Assembly: GCA_016169945.1 (NCBI GenBank)
Contig: JADLSH010000164.1
Location: forward strand, 124,001-188,000
Source: Trachythela sp. YZ-2020
Taxonomy: Eukaryota > Cnidaria > Anthozoa > Malacalcyonacea > Clavulariidae
Length of the DNA: 64,000 nucleotides
Direction of reading: 5' to 3'
Shown here: piece after piece, positions 35,429 to 47,640 of the stretch
Layout: each line of letters opens with the position of its first letter
Position numbering within the stretch: position 1 is the stretch's first letter
Notes under the pieces: model-generated
The model's database searches: none
Told to the model about the DNA's origin: nothing
Seen by the model: only the letters and a program-made list of their open reading frames with translations
Made by a program: the position numbers and the translations under genes

Positions 35429-36819
35429 CTGAACACCACCTAACAGTTCTGGCTTTGATGTTTCGCCTTTGTCACTGGTAACTGATCTGGTGGTTCTTCT
35501 CTCATCACCAGATTCGTCATCTTTGTTATTTTCTTGTTTCTGGTTTATATCAGTTTTCTGAGATTTATCCTTATCGCCCTTTTCACTTAGATTTCCTTTC
35601 GGTTCCATTTCCGTTGAAACTTTTTTGTTATTCTCTGGAGCTTTCGACTTTAAAGCATCTCCAGCCTTTTCAACAGCTTCACTCGCATCAGCGATTTCAG
35701 AATTGTTGCTCGGTTCTTTGCCCTCTTTCTTCTCCTTCGACTGCTGTCCATGTTCCTGTGTACGTTGTTCAACGTCTTCCCTTCCAGTCGTGTGCATGTC
35801 TTCCAAGACTTTATCAAGTTTGTCTAAATCTTCTTTTAATTTAGGTTTTTCGTTTGTTAAAACGATTTTTTCACCTTCGCCAGCACACCTGGATTTCCCA
35901 TCATCGACCTCAGTTAGGCCACTCTGCTCGTTATTTGTTCCGCTAACATTCTCGTCATGAGGAGAAAATTCCGAGTTATTTTCTTTACTTTGCAATATAC
36001 CTTTATCCTGTACCTGCACTGTACTCGCAACATCCGTGCTCTCTTCAGAAAGCTGATCGCTTCCCGCAGATCCTAGTGTAACTATATGCTCAGGATCTGT
36101 TTCACCACATACATTACCCTCTTCATGAATATTTTGATCGTCAACAGTCGTATTCTCTGGTGAAGCAGAGGACTGTTGCACGCTTTCTACCAGTGTTTCT
36201 AGTGTAACTATATGCTCAGGATCTGTCTCGCCACCTTCATTACCCTCTTCATGAATATTTTGATCGTCAACAGTCGTATTCTCTGGTGAAGTAGAGGACT
36301 CTTGCACGATTTCTGCCAGTGTTTCTAGTGTAACTTTATGCTCATGATCTGTTTCACCACGTTCATTACCCTCTTCATGAATATTTGTATCGTCAACAGT
36401 CGTCTTCTCTGGTGAAACAGAGGACTCTTCCACGCTTTCTTCCAGTGTCTCTGCAACACAACTTACCACAATTTGTTTTATTTCCTGAATTTCACTCGCG
36501 CCAACAACCACATGGTTTGAATTTTGTTTAGCACTACTAGAGACAGTATGTAGAGCGTCAGATACGTCCAGTTCAACACCACTTCCAGCTTGCGACGTCG
36601 CACCTTCAACACTGTTGTTTTCTTCCACCGATATCTTTTCTGACACCGCAGTAAGTTGTTGGGATCCTTGTTCGACTGTCTCCGCAACACCCGTCTCAAT
36701 TTCTTCCACAACAACTTGTTGTTTTACCTCGATAACATTACTTGCAACCACCATCACACGGTTTGATGTCTGTTCAGAGTTACCAGACTCAGACACAGGG
36801 GTGTGAGAGAGATTGACAT
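35429..36819 (-). CDS. RNF213: RNF213-like gene, large acidic Ser/Thr/Glu-rich exon with internal repeats
   Basis: 1391-nt exon open throughout. Acceptor cgttttttag/ATGTCAATC, donor gttcag/gtatgt. It encodes about 463 residues of low-complexity acidic protein. A repeat of about 41 residues containing IHEEGN and GETDPEH, then VTLETL and SSASPENTTVDDQ, occurs three times (about 36060-36430). The C-terminal third alternates Lys and Glu (GQQSKEKKEGKEPSNNSE). Such disordered linkers separate the zinc ribbon and CBM20 domain in RNF213. It starts with two bases that complete the codon left by exon 39520-39642 (G+AT). An ATG upstream at 36841 is in the intron and probably not used. Confidence 0.72.
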
Positions 36820-37658
36820 CTAAAAAACGAATTATATCCAAATATACTTAAAAATTAGAAGTACATGACATAAATGAAGCTTGTACATGCATAGGTAAAC
36901 CTTGCGAAGTTATAAATTTATGTGTTTGGAGGTTTATCCCTCTATTTGACAGTATAGAAGAGACGCTTACAGCCGTCTTGATAGAAAAGAACATGTAAAA
37001 CAAATGAAATTGCTTGTTTTTTCGTGTTATAGCCTAATTTGAAATTTCTAAGTACAACATCTATATTAGAAATCTACAGGTTAAAAATTGACATTATAGT
37101 TAAAACCTAGAGCTAGTTTCGCAAGAAATCTACAGTAAAATTTCCCTAGTGAAAATAGGCTTTACAGGCAGTTATTGTTAATGATCGAGGAATTCCATTT
37201 GAAAAGACCTGGCTACTTGTGAAACAGATCAAACAACCACTGTGCAATGTTTCAACATGCACTTCGTCTTTTCACCTCTTCCTCTCCTTATATGCAGGCG
37301 CCCGCTCTACGTGCCAGCATGTAATTCGTGTAGGATAAAATTTGATGGCCTTTCCGGTTTGTTGCCGTGTTTTGGAAGCAATGAACAAGTATCATGATAC
37401 AGGCTGTTTTCCAGTTCAACCGTATCAGAAGGTACCGTAGCGTTTTATTGTGTGTCAATACCATTAGTTCTGCTCTATGCTCCCAAAACAAAAAAATACG
37501 TCACGCTTCGTTTGTGGTGAAAAACCGTTTGGAATTCGTGCAAATGGAACATATGTGTATTCTTTAAACACATGTTTACTCGGTTGAAGTATACTATACA
37601 TGTCAATATATACATCGAAAGTGCTGCGACAAACTTTATCAAGAAGGGAAGTACTTAA
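36820..37658. other. Intron segment, nothing recognised
   Basis: AT-rich. ORFs 37288-37491 and 37464-37679 (minus) are short and overlap each other in different frames. I see no domain. Confidence 0.4.
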
Positions 37659-39347
37659 AGTGCATCTCACCCCAAACAATTTTTGGCTATATCAAATCGT
37701 GGCATCATTTCTAGTGTATCCGTGAAAATTTTAATTTATTTGGTCAAATCGTTCGATTTTTATGGCAGTTTAAAGTTGACAAAAAGGCACTTTTTGGTGG
37801 ACCTTGTCCGTCGTTACGAGGAGTCTGGAACGAGTAAATTTCGTGACGTCACGCAAGGGACTCGTCAAAATAAACTTTCGGCCCACATTGCAAATTCCCT
37901 GTATACTGTCGGCCATCTACATATGATATATCAGACCTCAAGCACGAAACTGTACGTAAAATGTTTCTCTTGATCAGAGGTTTCGACCTATGCATCTTAC
38001 ATGCGTAGAACGTGTGTAGTTCTCAAGAAAATGTGCACGAAAATTGATGTATGTTTCCCCGGGATTATGTATTTTTTAGAAGTTTAGTGCCGTTGAATTT
38101 TAGTACACTTTGCCTGTGGGCGAATACCTCATAAATAATGAACTACGAACTTGAAATAACCAATAGCTATCCCGTCATGAAGAGAGCTTTATTTTCATGT
38201 ATGATATGTCTATATAGCTTGTGTATTTCCATTCAAACATTACTACAAATTTTGTATGTTTTCAGCTTTCAAGCGCAGGACTTTAAAGAACGGTACCGGT
38301 TTAAAGAGATATACAACCGATCTATTTGCCCGTATAACTTTGTAAATATTGAATCTACAACCTTGAAACAACTATGAGCGTGTTCGTCATGCCTACATGC
38401 TTTCTAGCCATGCATAAAACATGTGTTTATCAACAAAATAGCTTTAAATATATTTTACTAAGTTCATTTCGCGCCGCGGTGACATTGGCGCTGCGAAAGA
38501 CGTGTGAGTAATATTCCATTTGGATATCGCTTCATAAGTGACATAACTCAGCCAATATCAGACCTACAAGCACGAAACTGTACGTAAAATGTTTCTCTTG
38601 AACAGAGCTTTCGATCTACGCATCTTAGATGTATGAAACGTATGTAGTTCTCAAGGAAATGTGCACGAAAATCGATGTATGTTTCGCGGGTCAAACGACA
38701 AAAATATATCGTGTGTACTAATTGTGCTGTAGTAGGGGTAAACTTTTTTGACGCGCCTGAAGTCCATAATCAAGATATATTCTCATGCTTCATACCAAAA
38801 GATAGCCCAGAAAAAGGCGATTTTTTTGTATATATAGCAGTGACCTATATCGTGTAAACAAGTTGTAGTTTTAGATGCCTACACGCGTGCGAAGTTGGAT
38901 TTTCAACGTGCTCGAACTAAATAATACAGTCTTACACTTACAGATATAGCTTAATGCGGCATATTGTTAGATAGCTCTTCTAAAGCTGATTCTATCCATA
39001 TATAGCAATTATATATATCCTGTGTGCTAGTCTGTTCATGGTTAGACATGATAGCCAGAAAAAAACAGTGTAAACTTCGATTGATTCAAGGCAAGCAAAG
39101 CCGAATGGCGAACTGATACAAGCCGATAAAAGCTAAATGCCGACTACCTTGCGTGACGTCAGAAAATGGGCTAGACCCAGGCTCTTTTTGGTTAGAAAAT
39201 ACGACGGCCAAGGTCCATCGAAAGCTAAGTTCAAAACGCCATAAAAATCTAACGATTTGGCCAAATTAAAAAAAATGTTCACGGATATACTAGAAATGAT
39301 GCCAAGATTTGATAAAGCCAAAAAAAAAATTTGGGGTGAGGTGCACT
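37659..39347. mobile_element. 1.69-kb TTAA-flanked element with 200-bp inverted repeats
   Basis: TTAA at 37655-37658 and 39348-39351. The ends agtgcatctcaccccaaa and ttggggtgaggtgcact pair, and similarity continues for about 200 bp (ggcatcatttctagt; cgtgacgtcacgcaagg). Inside is a 130-bp direct repeat (about 37929-38060 and 38558-38690) beginning atatcagacct. No transposase. It lies in the intron between the zinc-ribbon and acidic exons. Confidence 0.82.
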
Positions 39348-39519
39348 TTAATATGCTAACTCGACAAGATGTTTACTACTCAGCCATTTTATTTTTAATG
39401 TATTAACTCCCAAGTAGGCACACCCCAAACGTAGCGATCCCGCGAAAGCAGCAACCCCCAAAACTAGCGGTTCGCCGACGATCTTAAACGCACTGACTTC
39501 AATATTAAACATCTATTAC

Positions 39520-39642
39520 CTTGCTTTTTATGTACATTAGAAACCATTTCTTGTACGTTTTTCCCACACTTGTAGCAGAATTTGTGTACATTAGGATCAA
39601 GCTCAATGTCACAGTCCGGACATAAATGCAGTCCGTTGTCGT
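39520..39642 (-). CDS. RNF213: RNF213-like gene, zinc-ribbon exon (proximal copy)
   Basis: 123-nt exon. Acceptor gcttctactttcag/ACGACAAC, donor aagcaag/gtaata. It encodes LCPDCDIELDPNVHKFCYKCG, a CX2C...CX2C zinc ribbon, followed by KNVQEMVSNVHKKQ. RNF213 proteins begin with such a ribbon (CPSC...CSQCG). It needs one base from upstream and leaves one, so it is a symmetric 1-1 exon. A close copy exists at 63746-63865. The initiating exon was not found; the nearby ATGGCTCCGGCC (about 39809-39820 minus) does not give the right phase. Confidence 0.72.
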
Positions 39643-40245
39643 CTGAAAGTAGAAGCAAAACCAAAGGCAATTACTACAAACTTTTTAAATGAACTCAAAG
39701 ATCCCAAGGATAGTGCAAGGTTCATGAGACTAAACTACTCACTAGGCTAATGAATGCTGAATGGATTTGGCAATATGAACATAAACGAAACGTCTGGCCG
39801 GAGCCATTTTCACACTATAAACTATCTTTTCGAATTAAAACGCACACTATAGTTATACAGGTAATTCTTGTAACTTTTAAATATTCGAATGAATGAATTA
39901 TTCGTACTAGTAATGCATAGTTCAATATGTAATCAGTATCTCCAAAACTTCAATTGCTTGATTATTTTTGCGCCCGCGGCCTTTTAGACCGCGGAGCACA
40001 TAGTCGTCAAAATTTCGTTGAGGCGATGTATGTACGTGTATTGATAATGACGTCACTATCGATACTGATTCGCTACACGGTCGTGGCTGGTTTGCCATGA
40101 AGTCTAATCACGAATGACTACATACTAACTGCTTTTGTGTGTCAGGGAAAGAGATGTTATGAATATTGCTCAGTTGGCGAGGCTTATACCATACATATAG
40201 AACGTCAATAGACAACAGATGCAAAGAAGCTTAGAGAAAGACTTA
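39643..40245. other. Intron or upstream region
   Basis: Contains the remnant of the repeat seen at 1-60 (39885-39945). No exon with suitable phase was identified. Confidence 0.4.
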
Positions 40246-40437
40246 GGCCTGTTTTAGACGTCGAAATTCCGTCAAATTGAATTCGTTGAATTTGATGTAA
40301 TTAATGCTACTGAATTTTATTCGACGGAATTTCGAAGTAAACTTTTCGTTAATAACACGACGGTCACGACTCACGAAGCCGGCCGTAAATAAATTAATCA
40401 TTGACGTCTTATAAATTCGACATCTTATAAACAGGCC
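40246..40437. mobile_element. 192-bp PIF/Harbinger-type MITE
   Basis: ggcctgttttagacgtcgaa at the left is mirrored, with a small insertion, by ttcgacatcttataaacaggcc at the right. TTA flanks both sides (40243-40245, 40438-40440). Confidence 0.8.
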
Positions 40438-40907
40438 TTAGTTCCATTATTTTAAACTTCGACGCTTGCGATATTGGTACATGGCACAAAAGTTGGTAAT
40501 TTATACAAAAATTGGTACGCTAAGCGTACATGTATCTGCGCCAAGTGTTGACCTAAGTTTTCATTGTAACAGCTGTTTCTGTCGCTGTTATCGTTGTTAT
40601 TGATGTTGTGGTTGTCGAAGTTGTAATTGGAGTGGTTGTTGCATAATTGGTAGCTTCAATGAATAAATAGCGAGGCATTTTTGTGTATCATACCAAAGCC
40701 AACCAAAGCAAAACCAAAGCCGGGATGTGACTCCGGATGATCGTAAATTGGCGACAGGTTACGACAAACGATTCATTAATACGACATTCTCCGACACTCT
40801 CTCCTCCGCAGAGGCTTTTAAACTCGTCAAATCTAGGGCATGCGGGGTAATCATGGTGAATGCTTGCGGGGGATCAAGGGAAGAAATTAAGCTTCTGCCA
40901 GATAATG

Positions 40908-41290
40908 AGTTCTAGTCTAAGACCTGTATATGAATTTGTATGCATTTCATTTAAGACAGATAATCTCAACAGTTTTAGGGTAAAATGACCATGACGGACA
41001 ACATGGCATATGTGCCAAATACCCGAATCCGGGTCGAAATGTCTGAAAATGACCACATCCAGAAACGGCACTGCCAACATAGCCCTATCTCCTAAACCAT
41101 TGAAGCTACTGACATTCTGGGGTACTTATAGTGTTTTAGGGGTGGTCATAGGAGGGTGTAAAATGTCTAGCTATGATATTTTATGAGAAAATGGCTGTAC
41201 ATTGTAACAGGTCAACTGATTATTTATACATCATACAACTTCGAACACCACAGAATGGCTACTTTTCATTATTTCCTAAAAGAATTCTAT
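40908..41290 (+). repeat. Solo arm of the foldback family
   Basis: About 85% identical by eye to 21442-21830 (tctagtctaagacctg..., gtttgtatgcatttcattta, ccgggtcgaaatg, ggggtggtcat). No opposite arm follows, so it is a half element. Confidence 0.8.
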
Positions 41291-42216
41291 AAATAGCATT
41301 GTTTACTTTCAATATTTTATATAACACTTTTATTAGTCGCTGGGGCAACAGCGATAATAGGTTTCGGCTTGAATTTGTCTGCAATCTGCAATTTCCGTGG
41401 AAGGTCACAAATGGAATACTTCATGTAAATAGAATATAGTTGACACAGATAATTCAAGATGCGAAAGTCGTTTGTATGATAAATATTTGAATAGCCCCAG
41501 CGACTTAACGCTCAATAGAGCGTCTTGTTCCATACAAATTCAATCCTTTCCTTGCTGTGCACGATTCCTAAGTTCATTTTTCAGTACATGATAGCTTTAC
41601 TATTTATTATTTTATTTACAGGGCTTATATTTCAATATGCCGGCCAGAAATCAACTGTCGCTCGTGCGGAACTAGACATATAGGAATAGACAATCCAGAA
41701 GACAAGGACTGGAAACGCTGGCTAAAGTTCTACTGTTGCTGACGGGACATCCGTGATATGCTTTTTAGTACGTCATACTGTCAGTTTCCACGGCAACTGG
41801 CACAAAATCAGAACAAAAAAGATGCGATCCTGCATTATTTTTGCATACCCTCAATTTTTTACGTGACCGTTAGCAGAAAGTTATTGCCAAAGTAAGTACG
41901 TTTCTATTTTTTCATGTTCACTGTAAATAGTAATCACAATTCCAGTTTTGTCGAAGCGTCTACATCAAAATGGCGCACGTATAATATGGATTCTTATCTA
42001 AGTAGTTCTCTTTCAAACCCTGCATGTAACTTGAAGATAGGGCTATCACTTCACTTGTACAACATATATTTATCATCGCAAATAACCTGTTAATGCAATT
42101 AGGGCAGTTCCAACTTTGTGCAATATGCCAATCTTGTACAAACAAGATGTTTTCACGACTCTACTTACTCAATAACAAGAAGATCAACATTTTAGTTGAT
42201 TATAATTTAAATAAGT
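41291..42216. repeat. Copy of the dispersed repeat, and unassigned sequence
   Basis: 41585-41670 resembles 200-310. 41684-41724 (agacaatccagaagacaagg...) is the reverse complement of 48121-48170. 41340-41400 resembles 48970-49010. No gene; ORF 41960-42145 minus is unsupported. Confidence 0.5.
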
Positions 42217-42746
42217 TTTAGGACTTCTCATTTACATATTGTCAACAGGAATAGAAATGTCAATGCAGCTATCGCTTTTTGAAACTTTTCTTGGGTTTAA
42301 CAAAGCAAAAAATCACCTTTGAATTAATTCATGCGTATTATTTTGAACTACAAAATAGCCGCCTTTGTTGTTGTCCCTGTACACACTTACTTCAAACCCT
42401 GTAACTTCACTTTAAATATATTTCAGGGTTTCTCATTTATATATATTGAACAAAAATAGGAATATGAATGCAGCAAAAATAGGAATATGATTCTTGGGTT
42501 TAACAAAGCCAAAAATCACCTTTGAATGCATGCGTATTATCTTGAACTACAAAAAAGTCGCCATTGTTGTTGTCTCTGTACATACCTACTTCAAACCCTG
42601 TAACTTCACCTTAAATAGATTTTAGGATTTTTCATTTATAATTTTGAACAAAAATATAAATGTCAATGCAACTATCGCTTTTTCAAACTTCTCTTTGGTT
42701 TAACAGACCCAATAACTACCTTTGGATTATTTCATAAAGCCTTTTT
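42217..42746. repeat. Tandem repeat of about 200 bp, some 2.6 copies
   Basis: Units begin ttaggacttctcatttac (42219), ttcagggtttctcatttata (42423) and ttaggatttttcatttataa (42620). They share tttaacaaagc, atcacctttga, catgcgtattat and ttcaaaccctgtaacttcac. The third unit is cut by the Penelope-like insertion at 42759. Confidence 0.82.
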
Positions 42747-42921
42747 AAATAGATGCATTAAAATATAGAACAACGGTAACTCCGAAAATAAACATTTTAA
42801 TATATCGAGCTTTCGACTATGTTTTAGTCATCATCAGGAATGATGCAAGGTTACATTACATAGATATATATAGTGAAGATAAGAAGATTAAAAGTAATTT
42901 GATATATAGTTATATACAAGA

Positions 42922-43061
42922 TTAGTTCTTTCGATGCTTTTGTTCCATGATTAAGACATTAAGTTCAGGTTTAAGGCGTCGAATGGCGAGTGATTCTTTA
43001 AAAAGCAATAACTCGGGACCAGCGATCAGCTCTATCGATAACCTTTGAGTTGTTAAATATA
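42922..43061 (-). pseudogene. C-terminal end of the Penelope-like ORF
   Basis: Reads TQRLSIELIAGPELLLFKES then LAIRRLKPELNVLIMEQKHR, with a stop at 42922-42924. ESLAIRRLKPELN is the usual conserved end after the GIY-YIG domain. It is separated from that domain by the inserted Harbinger. Confidence 0.75.
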
Positions 43062-43219
43062 GGCCCATTTACACGACAGTCATTTTAGGCACGGCACGCT
43101 TAAATTTTGGCACGCGGACCCATGCTATTTAGCTCGCCTATTGCGTTTACACGACGAATTTTTTGTTCCAAAAATTTTGGGTTCGGCAAACCACTCGAAA
43201 CGTCATGTAGAGAAAGGAT

Positions 43220-44431
43220 ATGGTGACCAAATTCACAATGGCGCCGAACGACTTGTTAAGAAAGAAAGCGTTTGCCTGGTATTTTCATAAGAAAATGAAT
43301 AGGAAAAGTGAACGTAGATTTACTGTTTCAAGTTATAATGATAAACCATGGTTAAGAGTAATAAAACGACAGAAAACGGAATTGTTACAAGCTATATTAG
43401 CTTGTGTTTTTTACCCACGTATCAGGGACGTGTGGATGCGTCCTCGATCATTTGCATGGTTTGAGATGGTGGAAACTTACTTCACGGATGAGCAATGGTA
43501 TGAGAACTTTAGAGTGACTAAAGGTACGTTTGCATTCCTTCTCAATAAGGTCAACGAAGATATATCACATAAGGACACGGTTATGCGTAAAGCTGTACCG
43601 GCGAAGCATCGTCTAGCCATCACGTTGTATTGTACATCACGAGTACAAAACCATCGCTAACTTGTTTGGAGTTTCTGCTGCTTTTGTATGTATTTGTGTG
43701 AAGGAGGTGTGCCAAGCTATCAGAGAACGTTTACCAACTGTGGTTAAGTTTCCACAAGGACAAAACCTACTCCAAGTTATCCAGTGCTACGAAGAGAAGT
43801 GGGGATTTCCTATGTGTGCTGGTGCTATAGACGGTACTCACATTCCTGTATTAGCACCCTCAGAAAGTCACATAGATTACGTCAACCGAAAGGGCCAACA
43901 CAGTATTGTCATGCAAGCTGTTGTTGACTGTTATTATCTATTCAGAGATATAGTTGTATGATGGCCAGGTGGTGTGCATGATGCACGTGTTTTGTCAAAT
44001 TCTGGTATATTTAGGAAAGCAAATTCTAACGAATTGTTCCAAGGAGTGCCAAGCAAACGAATAGGTGGCCAAGACATCCATCCACTTATTATCGGAGATC
44101 CAGCATACCCACTACTATCATGGCTAATGAAGCCTTACCCTCAAAATGCAGACACTCCAAGGATTGAGAGAGTATTTAACTATACCGATTACGTCGTGCA
44201 AGAATGACTGTAGAAAATACTTTTGGCCGATGGAAGGGGAGATTTATTCGGTTCACAAAGAGAGTGGACATTGAAGCATCTAGTCTAGGTAACGTTGTTT
44301 CAGCATCATGTATCTTGCACAATATATGTGAGGTACAGAACAATGCATTTCTTCCTCACTGGGAATTAGAACATATCCATGATGAACCAGTCATGCCTGT
44401 TGATAATCATGATGCAAATGATGCTGTATAG
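43220..44431 (+). pseudogene. Harbinger (HARBI1-like) DDE transposase, three disruptions
   Basis: It starts MVTKFTMAPNDLLRKKAFAW, with the N-terminal DVWMRPRSFAWFEMVETYF block, then a helix-turn-helix near IANLFGVSAAFVCICVKEVC. The catalytic triad is visible: Asp in CAGAIDGTHIPV, Asp in LIIGDPAYPLLSWLMKPY, Glu in MTVENTFGRWKGRF. Disruptions are a frameshift near 43646 (after LAITLYCTS), a TGA at 43959-43961 where the family has Gly before WPGGVHDARVLSN, and a frameshift near 44185 just before RARMTVEN. The family is about 400 aa and the whole length is represented. It would cut and rejoin the element ends in the nucleus; inactive in this copy. Confidence 0.88.
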
Positions 44432-44890
44432 ACATTCGAGATTGTTTGGCAGAGTACCTTATCTTACATCCACTTTAATTGATTGTTTGTGTGATTATAA
44501 TTACTTGATACAGCACTCATGCATCGAAGGCAAATTAGGGAAATGTAACTGGGGCACGTTTATTGTTCAGATTCTATGAAAACCTAATAATAAAATATAT
44601 TTCTAGTGATGAAAGCAGAATCTTGAGTTGAAATATCAGGTATAATTTTTTGGGATTGCTAGATTTGCCACAGTATACAGTAGTTATACTAATTTAAATG
44701 CTGACAAACTCAAAATTTATTACACAATAAACTAAAGTTCAAAAGAACAAATGTACTGCATTTATTTACAATTGGATCTACCTAGTATTGTAGAACCTTA
44801 TCACTAATTATGACACAACAATATAGTCAATGACTACAAATAACTAATTTTGAATGAATGAATGAAACAAGAAACTGTGGACACAAATAT

Positions 44891-46173
44891 CTACAGTGGA
44901 TAATAAACAGAGTTTGTATTTTCAATATCACTGTAATGTAAGGTACTGGTGCTGACTTCATCATAAGGAACTGCTGGAGTTAAGAATTGTGGATGAACAT
45001 TGTGCATTGAAGACAAAGGTTGGGGTCCCATTATCATTCTTAGGATGTTCATCTCATGTTCTCTTTCCTCTCTTCGGCTAACATTTTCAGCAGCCATCCT
45101 CTGCAGCTCTAACTGCTGTTCTTTTTCTATCCTTTCTTCTTCTAGCTTTCGATATCTGAGAAGTTAGTTAATTTAAAGCATAAAAATGTTGGGTGTGTAT
45201 TCAATATGGTTAATTTATTTAGGGGAAAGGGCACACATGCACTATTATTTTTTCTGACTATAATGCCAGAAGATTTTATGCTACTGAACATACTGGCTTG
45301 CTTTGATTTTACTAAACCTTAAAAGTACCACAACTCAACTATGATTAATTGATTAAAAATCTTCAAAAAATCTTCATCAGCAGATTCCTTAAACTGCTTA
45401 AATACAGCTTCTAAAGATTTCTCCATGTTTGTCTTCCTCTTTTTCTTTGGCATGGGCTTTGACACACCAGAGGCGGAGGGCTGTTCTAAAGGCTGTTTTT
45501 CAGAGGTTTCCTCTTTCTCATCTTTGTTGTCATCAATACCTTCAAAGAAAATAACATTTGTGTAGAAAGAGTAATTACTTAGGGGATTTGTTAATATTAA
45601 TTTAGTATCTCTCATTGTAAACATTGAAATATACCCCCCCCTAATATGCCCTCCCCTAATACACCCCACCATATGTGTTCGCCCACCCATGTCGTCCATG
45701 TATACGCCAATCAAGAACACTCATTTGGGGCTGCCACCCCCCCCCCCCTCATATCTATATATTTTTTTGTAATTAAAAGGGTAAAAAGATTTCCAGTAGT
45801 TAACCATAACAGTTCAAATTAAATACATTGATAACTTAATATTGACAAATTACTTGCAACTCCCTCGACTGGAGTGTTCTGTATGGTGCAATTGGGACAA
45901 ACAAACTCATCATCGTCTGTAAAGACCATCACTGATCCTTTCTCTCCATTAACATACGCCCCAGCAGTACGCACTGTTTGCTCATATTCACATGTATCGC
46001 ACTGTATAACACGATTCTCTTTTCTGGTTAGCACCGTTGCCGCTTTTATTTTTTTGGTCTTTGACAGACTTGTACTTTTGACGTAGTTTCTTTATTTTCC
46101 CAGTTAATTCTTTAAGGTTAAAGTCAGTGTGTCCCTTAGAGCGTAAGTTTCCCTGAAACCAAGTTAAAGGCAC
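44891..46173 (-). CDS. Harbinger accessory SANT/Myb-like protein gene, several exons
   Basis: Minus-strand blocks: about 45990-46160 (LKELTGKIKKLRQKYKSVKD, a trihelix/SANT-type helix), about 45850-46030 (a Cys pair VIQCDTCEYEQ and FVCPNCTIQ, possible zinc ribbon), about 45335-45541 (acidic, then PMPKKKRKTNMEKSLEAVF, a likely nuclear signal), and 44891-45155 (acceptor acttctcag/ATATCG; a coiled-coil RKLEEERIEKEQQLELQRM, ending NTNSVYYPL). Such proteins bring Harbinger transposases into the nucleus and bind element ends. Exon boundaries other than 45155 are uncertain. No clear break was seen in these pieces. Confidence 0.6.
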
Positions 46174-46481
46174 AATACAGCCTTTTGATTGATGGTTTTT
46201 AAGGCCAAATTAAGCATAATTCAAGATCAATGAAGTCAACGTTTTTAACATTAAAATGTTAAAAAATGTTAAAAAACATTGATTTCACTTATCTTGATTT
46301 ATTCTTAATTGATTTTCCTATTATTATTCCTAATAATATGATTATTCCTATTATTATTATTCTGAACTGTGCCTTTAAATATATATTTAAAAGTTATACT
46401 GAAAACTAGTCATTTTTGTGGAAGTATAACAAAACAAACGAGTTTTTTTATGACTGTTTTTTTGTTTTGGCACCAAAATTA

Positions 46482-46559
46482 AAATTGACAAGTTTTTACT
46501 TCGCAATATTATAAAATATATTAAAAATATTAAATGCGAAGTAAAAACTTGTCAATTTT
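46482..46559. repeat. Perfect 24-bp hairpin in the Harbinger
   Basis: aaattgacaagtttttactt(cgca) and (tgcg)aagtaaaaacttgtcaattt are exact inverted arms around a loop of about 29 bases, in the non-coding right part of the element. Confidence 0.9.
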
Positions 46560-47082
46560 TGGCACATTTACACAACAAAACAAAGAAAACCTTACTCGTC
46601 TGTATGGGGTTTACTTGGAAATGTTTTTTGACTTGTAAAATTTGAAAGAAAAGAACAATTCAACAATCGTAAAAAACTTACCAAGAGCGTGTTATAGACT
46701 TGTCTTGTCTCTTTTGACGTTTTGCAGCTTTCTAGCGAAAGCTGGACTGTTTCTTCTGCCCACAATTATATTAAAGTTCTGGTAGCGTCGTCGGACCACA
46801 TTTTCCCTCTGTTTTTTGGTTTGTTTTTCGGTTCTACAGACGCCATTCGGAGTTTGCGACGGATTCGACGCATGTGTAATTTACTTTGGGTCCGCGGACC
46901 AGCTTTTAGGCGGGCCGAGACTACCTCTGGAGGAGGTCTCGGCCCGCCTAAAATTTTGGGTACGCGGACCTTTAATTTTGCGTTTACACGACAAAAATCA
47001 GGAGTGCCGTGCCAAAAAAAATGGGTCCGCTTGCCAAAATTTAGGCGTGCCGTGCCTAAAATGACTGTCGTGTAAATGGGCC

Positions 47083-47322
47083 TTCAAAATTCTGGTAGTA
47101 TTAAGGATGTAGTTGAGTTAGTCTCGTCGTCAGGATAAAGTTCTAAAATGGATTTGATATGTTGGAACTGTTCGCATGATTGTATGTGGTTAAAAACTTC
47201 AGATTTATCGTCCAGTGAGTGTTCTTTGATTCTGGTGTACAAGCAACGATCCGTTTTACCGATATATCTACTTCTACATCCAGGGCAGGTAAATTCGTAT
47301 ACTACAGAGCTATGGTATTTTA
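47083..47322 (-). pseudogene. Penelope-like GIY-YIG endonuclease fragment, inner copy
   Basis: Reads KYHSSVVYEFTCPGCRSRYI, then GKTDRCLYTRIKEHSLDD, FNHIQSCEQFQHIKSILELY and a stop right at the Harbinger border. The CPGC pair and the YI...G spacing identify the GIY-YIG nuclease domain of Penelope-like elements. Upstream coding sequence is absent. Confidence 0.82.
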
Positions 47323-47640
47323 ATTCTATTAAAGTTCTGGTAGCGTCGTCGGACCACATTTTCCCTCTGTTTTTTGGTTTGTTTTTCGGTTCTACAGACG
47401 CCATTCGGAGTTTGCGACGGATTCGACGCATGCGTAATTTACTTTGGGTCCGCGGACCAGCTTTTAGGCGGGCCGAGACTACCTCTGGAGCAGGTCTCGG
47501 CCCGCCTAAAATTTTGGGTACGCGGACCTTTAATTTTGCGTTTACACGACAAAAATCAGGAGTGCCGTGCCAAAAAAAATGGGTCCGCTTGCCAAAATTT
47601 AGGCGTGCCGTGCCTAAAATGACTGTCGTGTAAATGGGCC

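Larger units (their letters stand above)
43062..47082. mobile_element. 4.0-kb PIF/Harbinger transposon
   Basis: The ends ggcccatttacacgacagtc and gactgtcgtgtaaatgggcc are inverted, and pairing continues (attttaggcacggcacgc). It carries the two genes expected of Harbinger: a DDE transposase on plus (43220-44431) and a SANT/Myb-like accessory protein on minus (44891 to about 46173). The flanking triplets (ata/ttc) do not match, so the usual 3-bp duplication is lost or altered. The right end contains a strong palindrome (46912-46955, ttttaggcgggccgagac and its mirror). Confidence 0.88.

Noticed and set aside
35614..35960. Two plus-strand ORFs opposite the acidic exon
   Set aside because: They are antisense shadows of the long open minus-strand exon, which has matching splice sites.
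42217..42746. Regular repeats considered as a CRISPR-like array
   Set aside because: Units are about 200 bp and contiguous, without short identical repeats and unique spacers. This is a eukaryotic tandem repeat.
46722..47633. Two near-identical plus ORFs (117 and 161 aa)
   Set aside because: They read through the Harbinger terminal repeat in the duplicated junction. The real coding signal there is the minus-strand GIY-YIG fragment.
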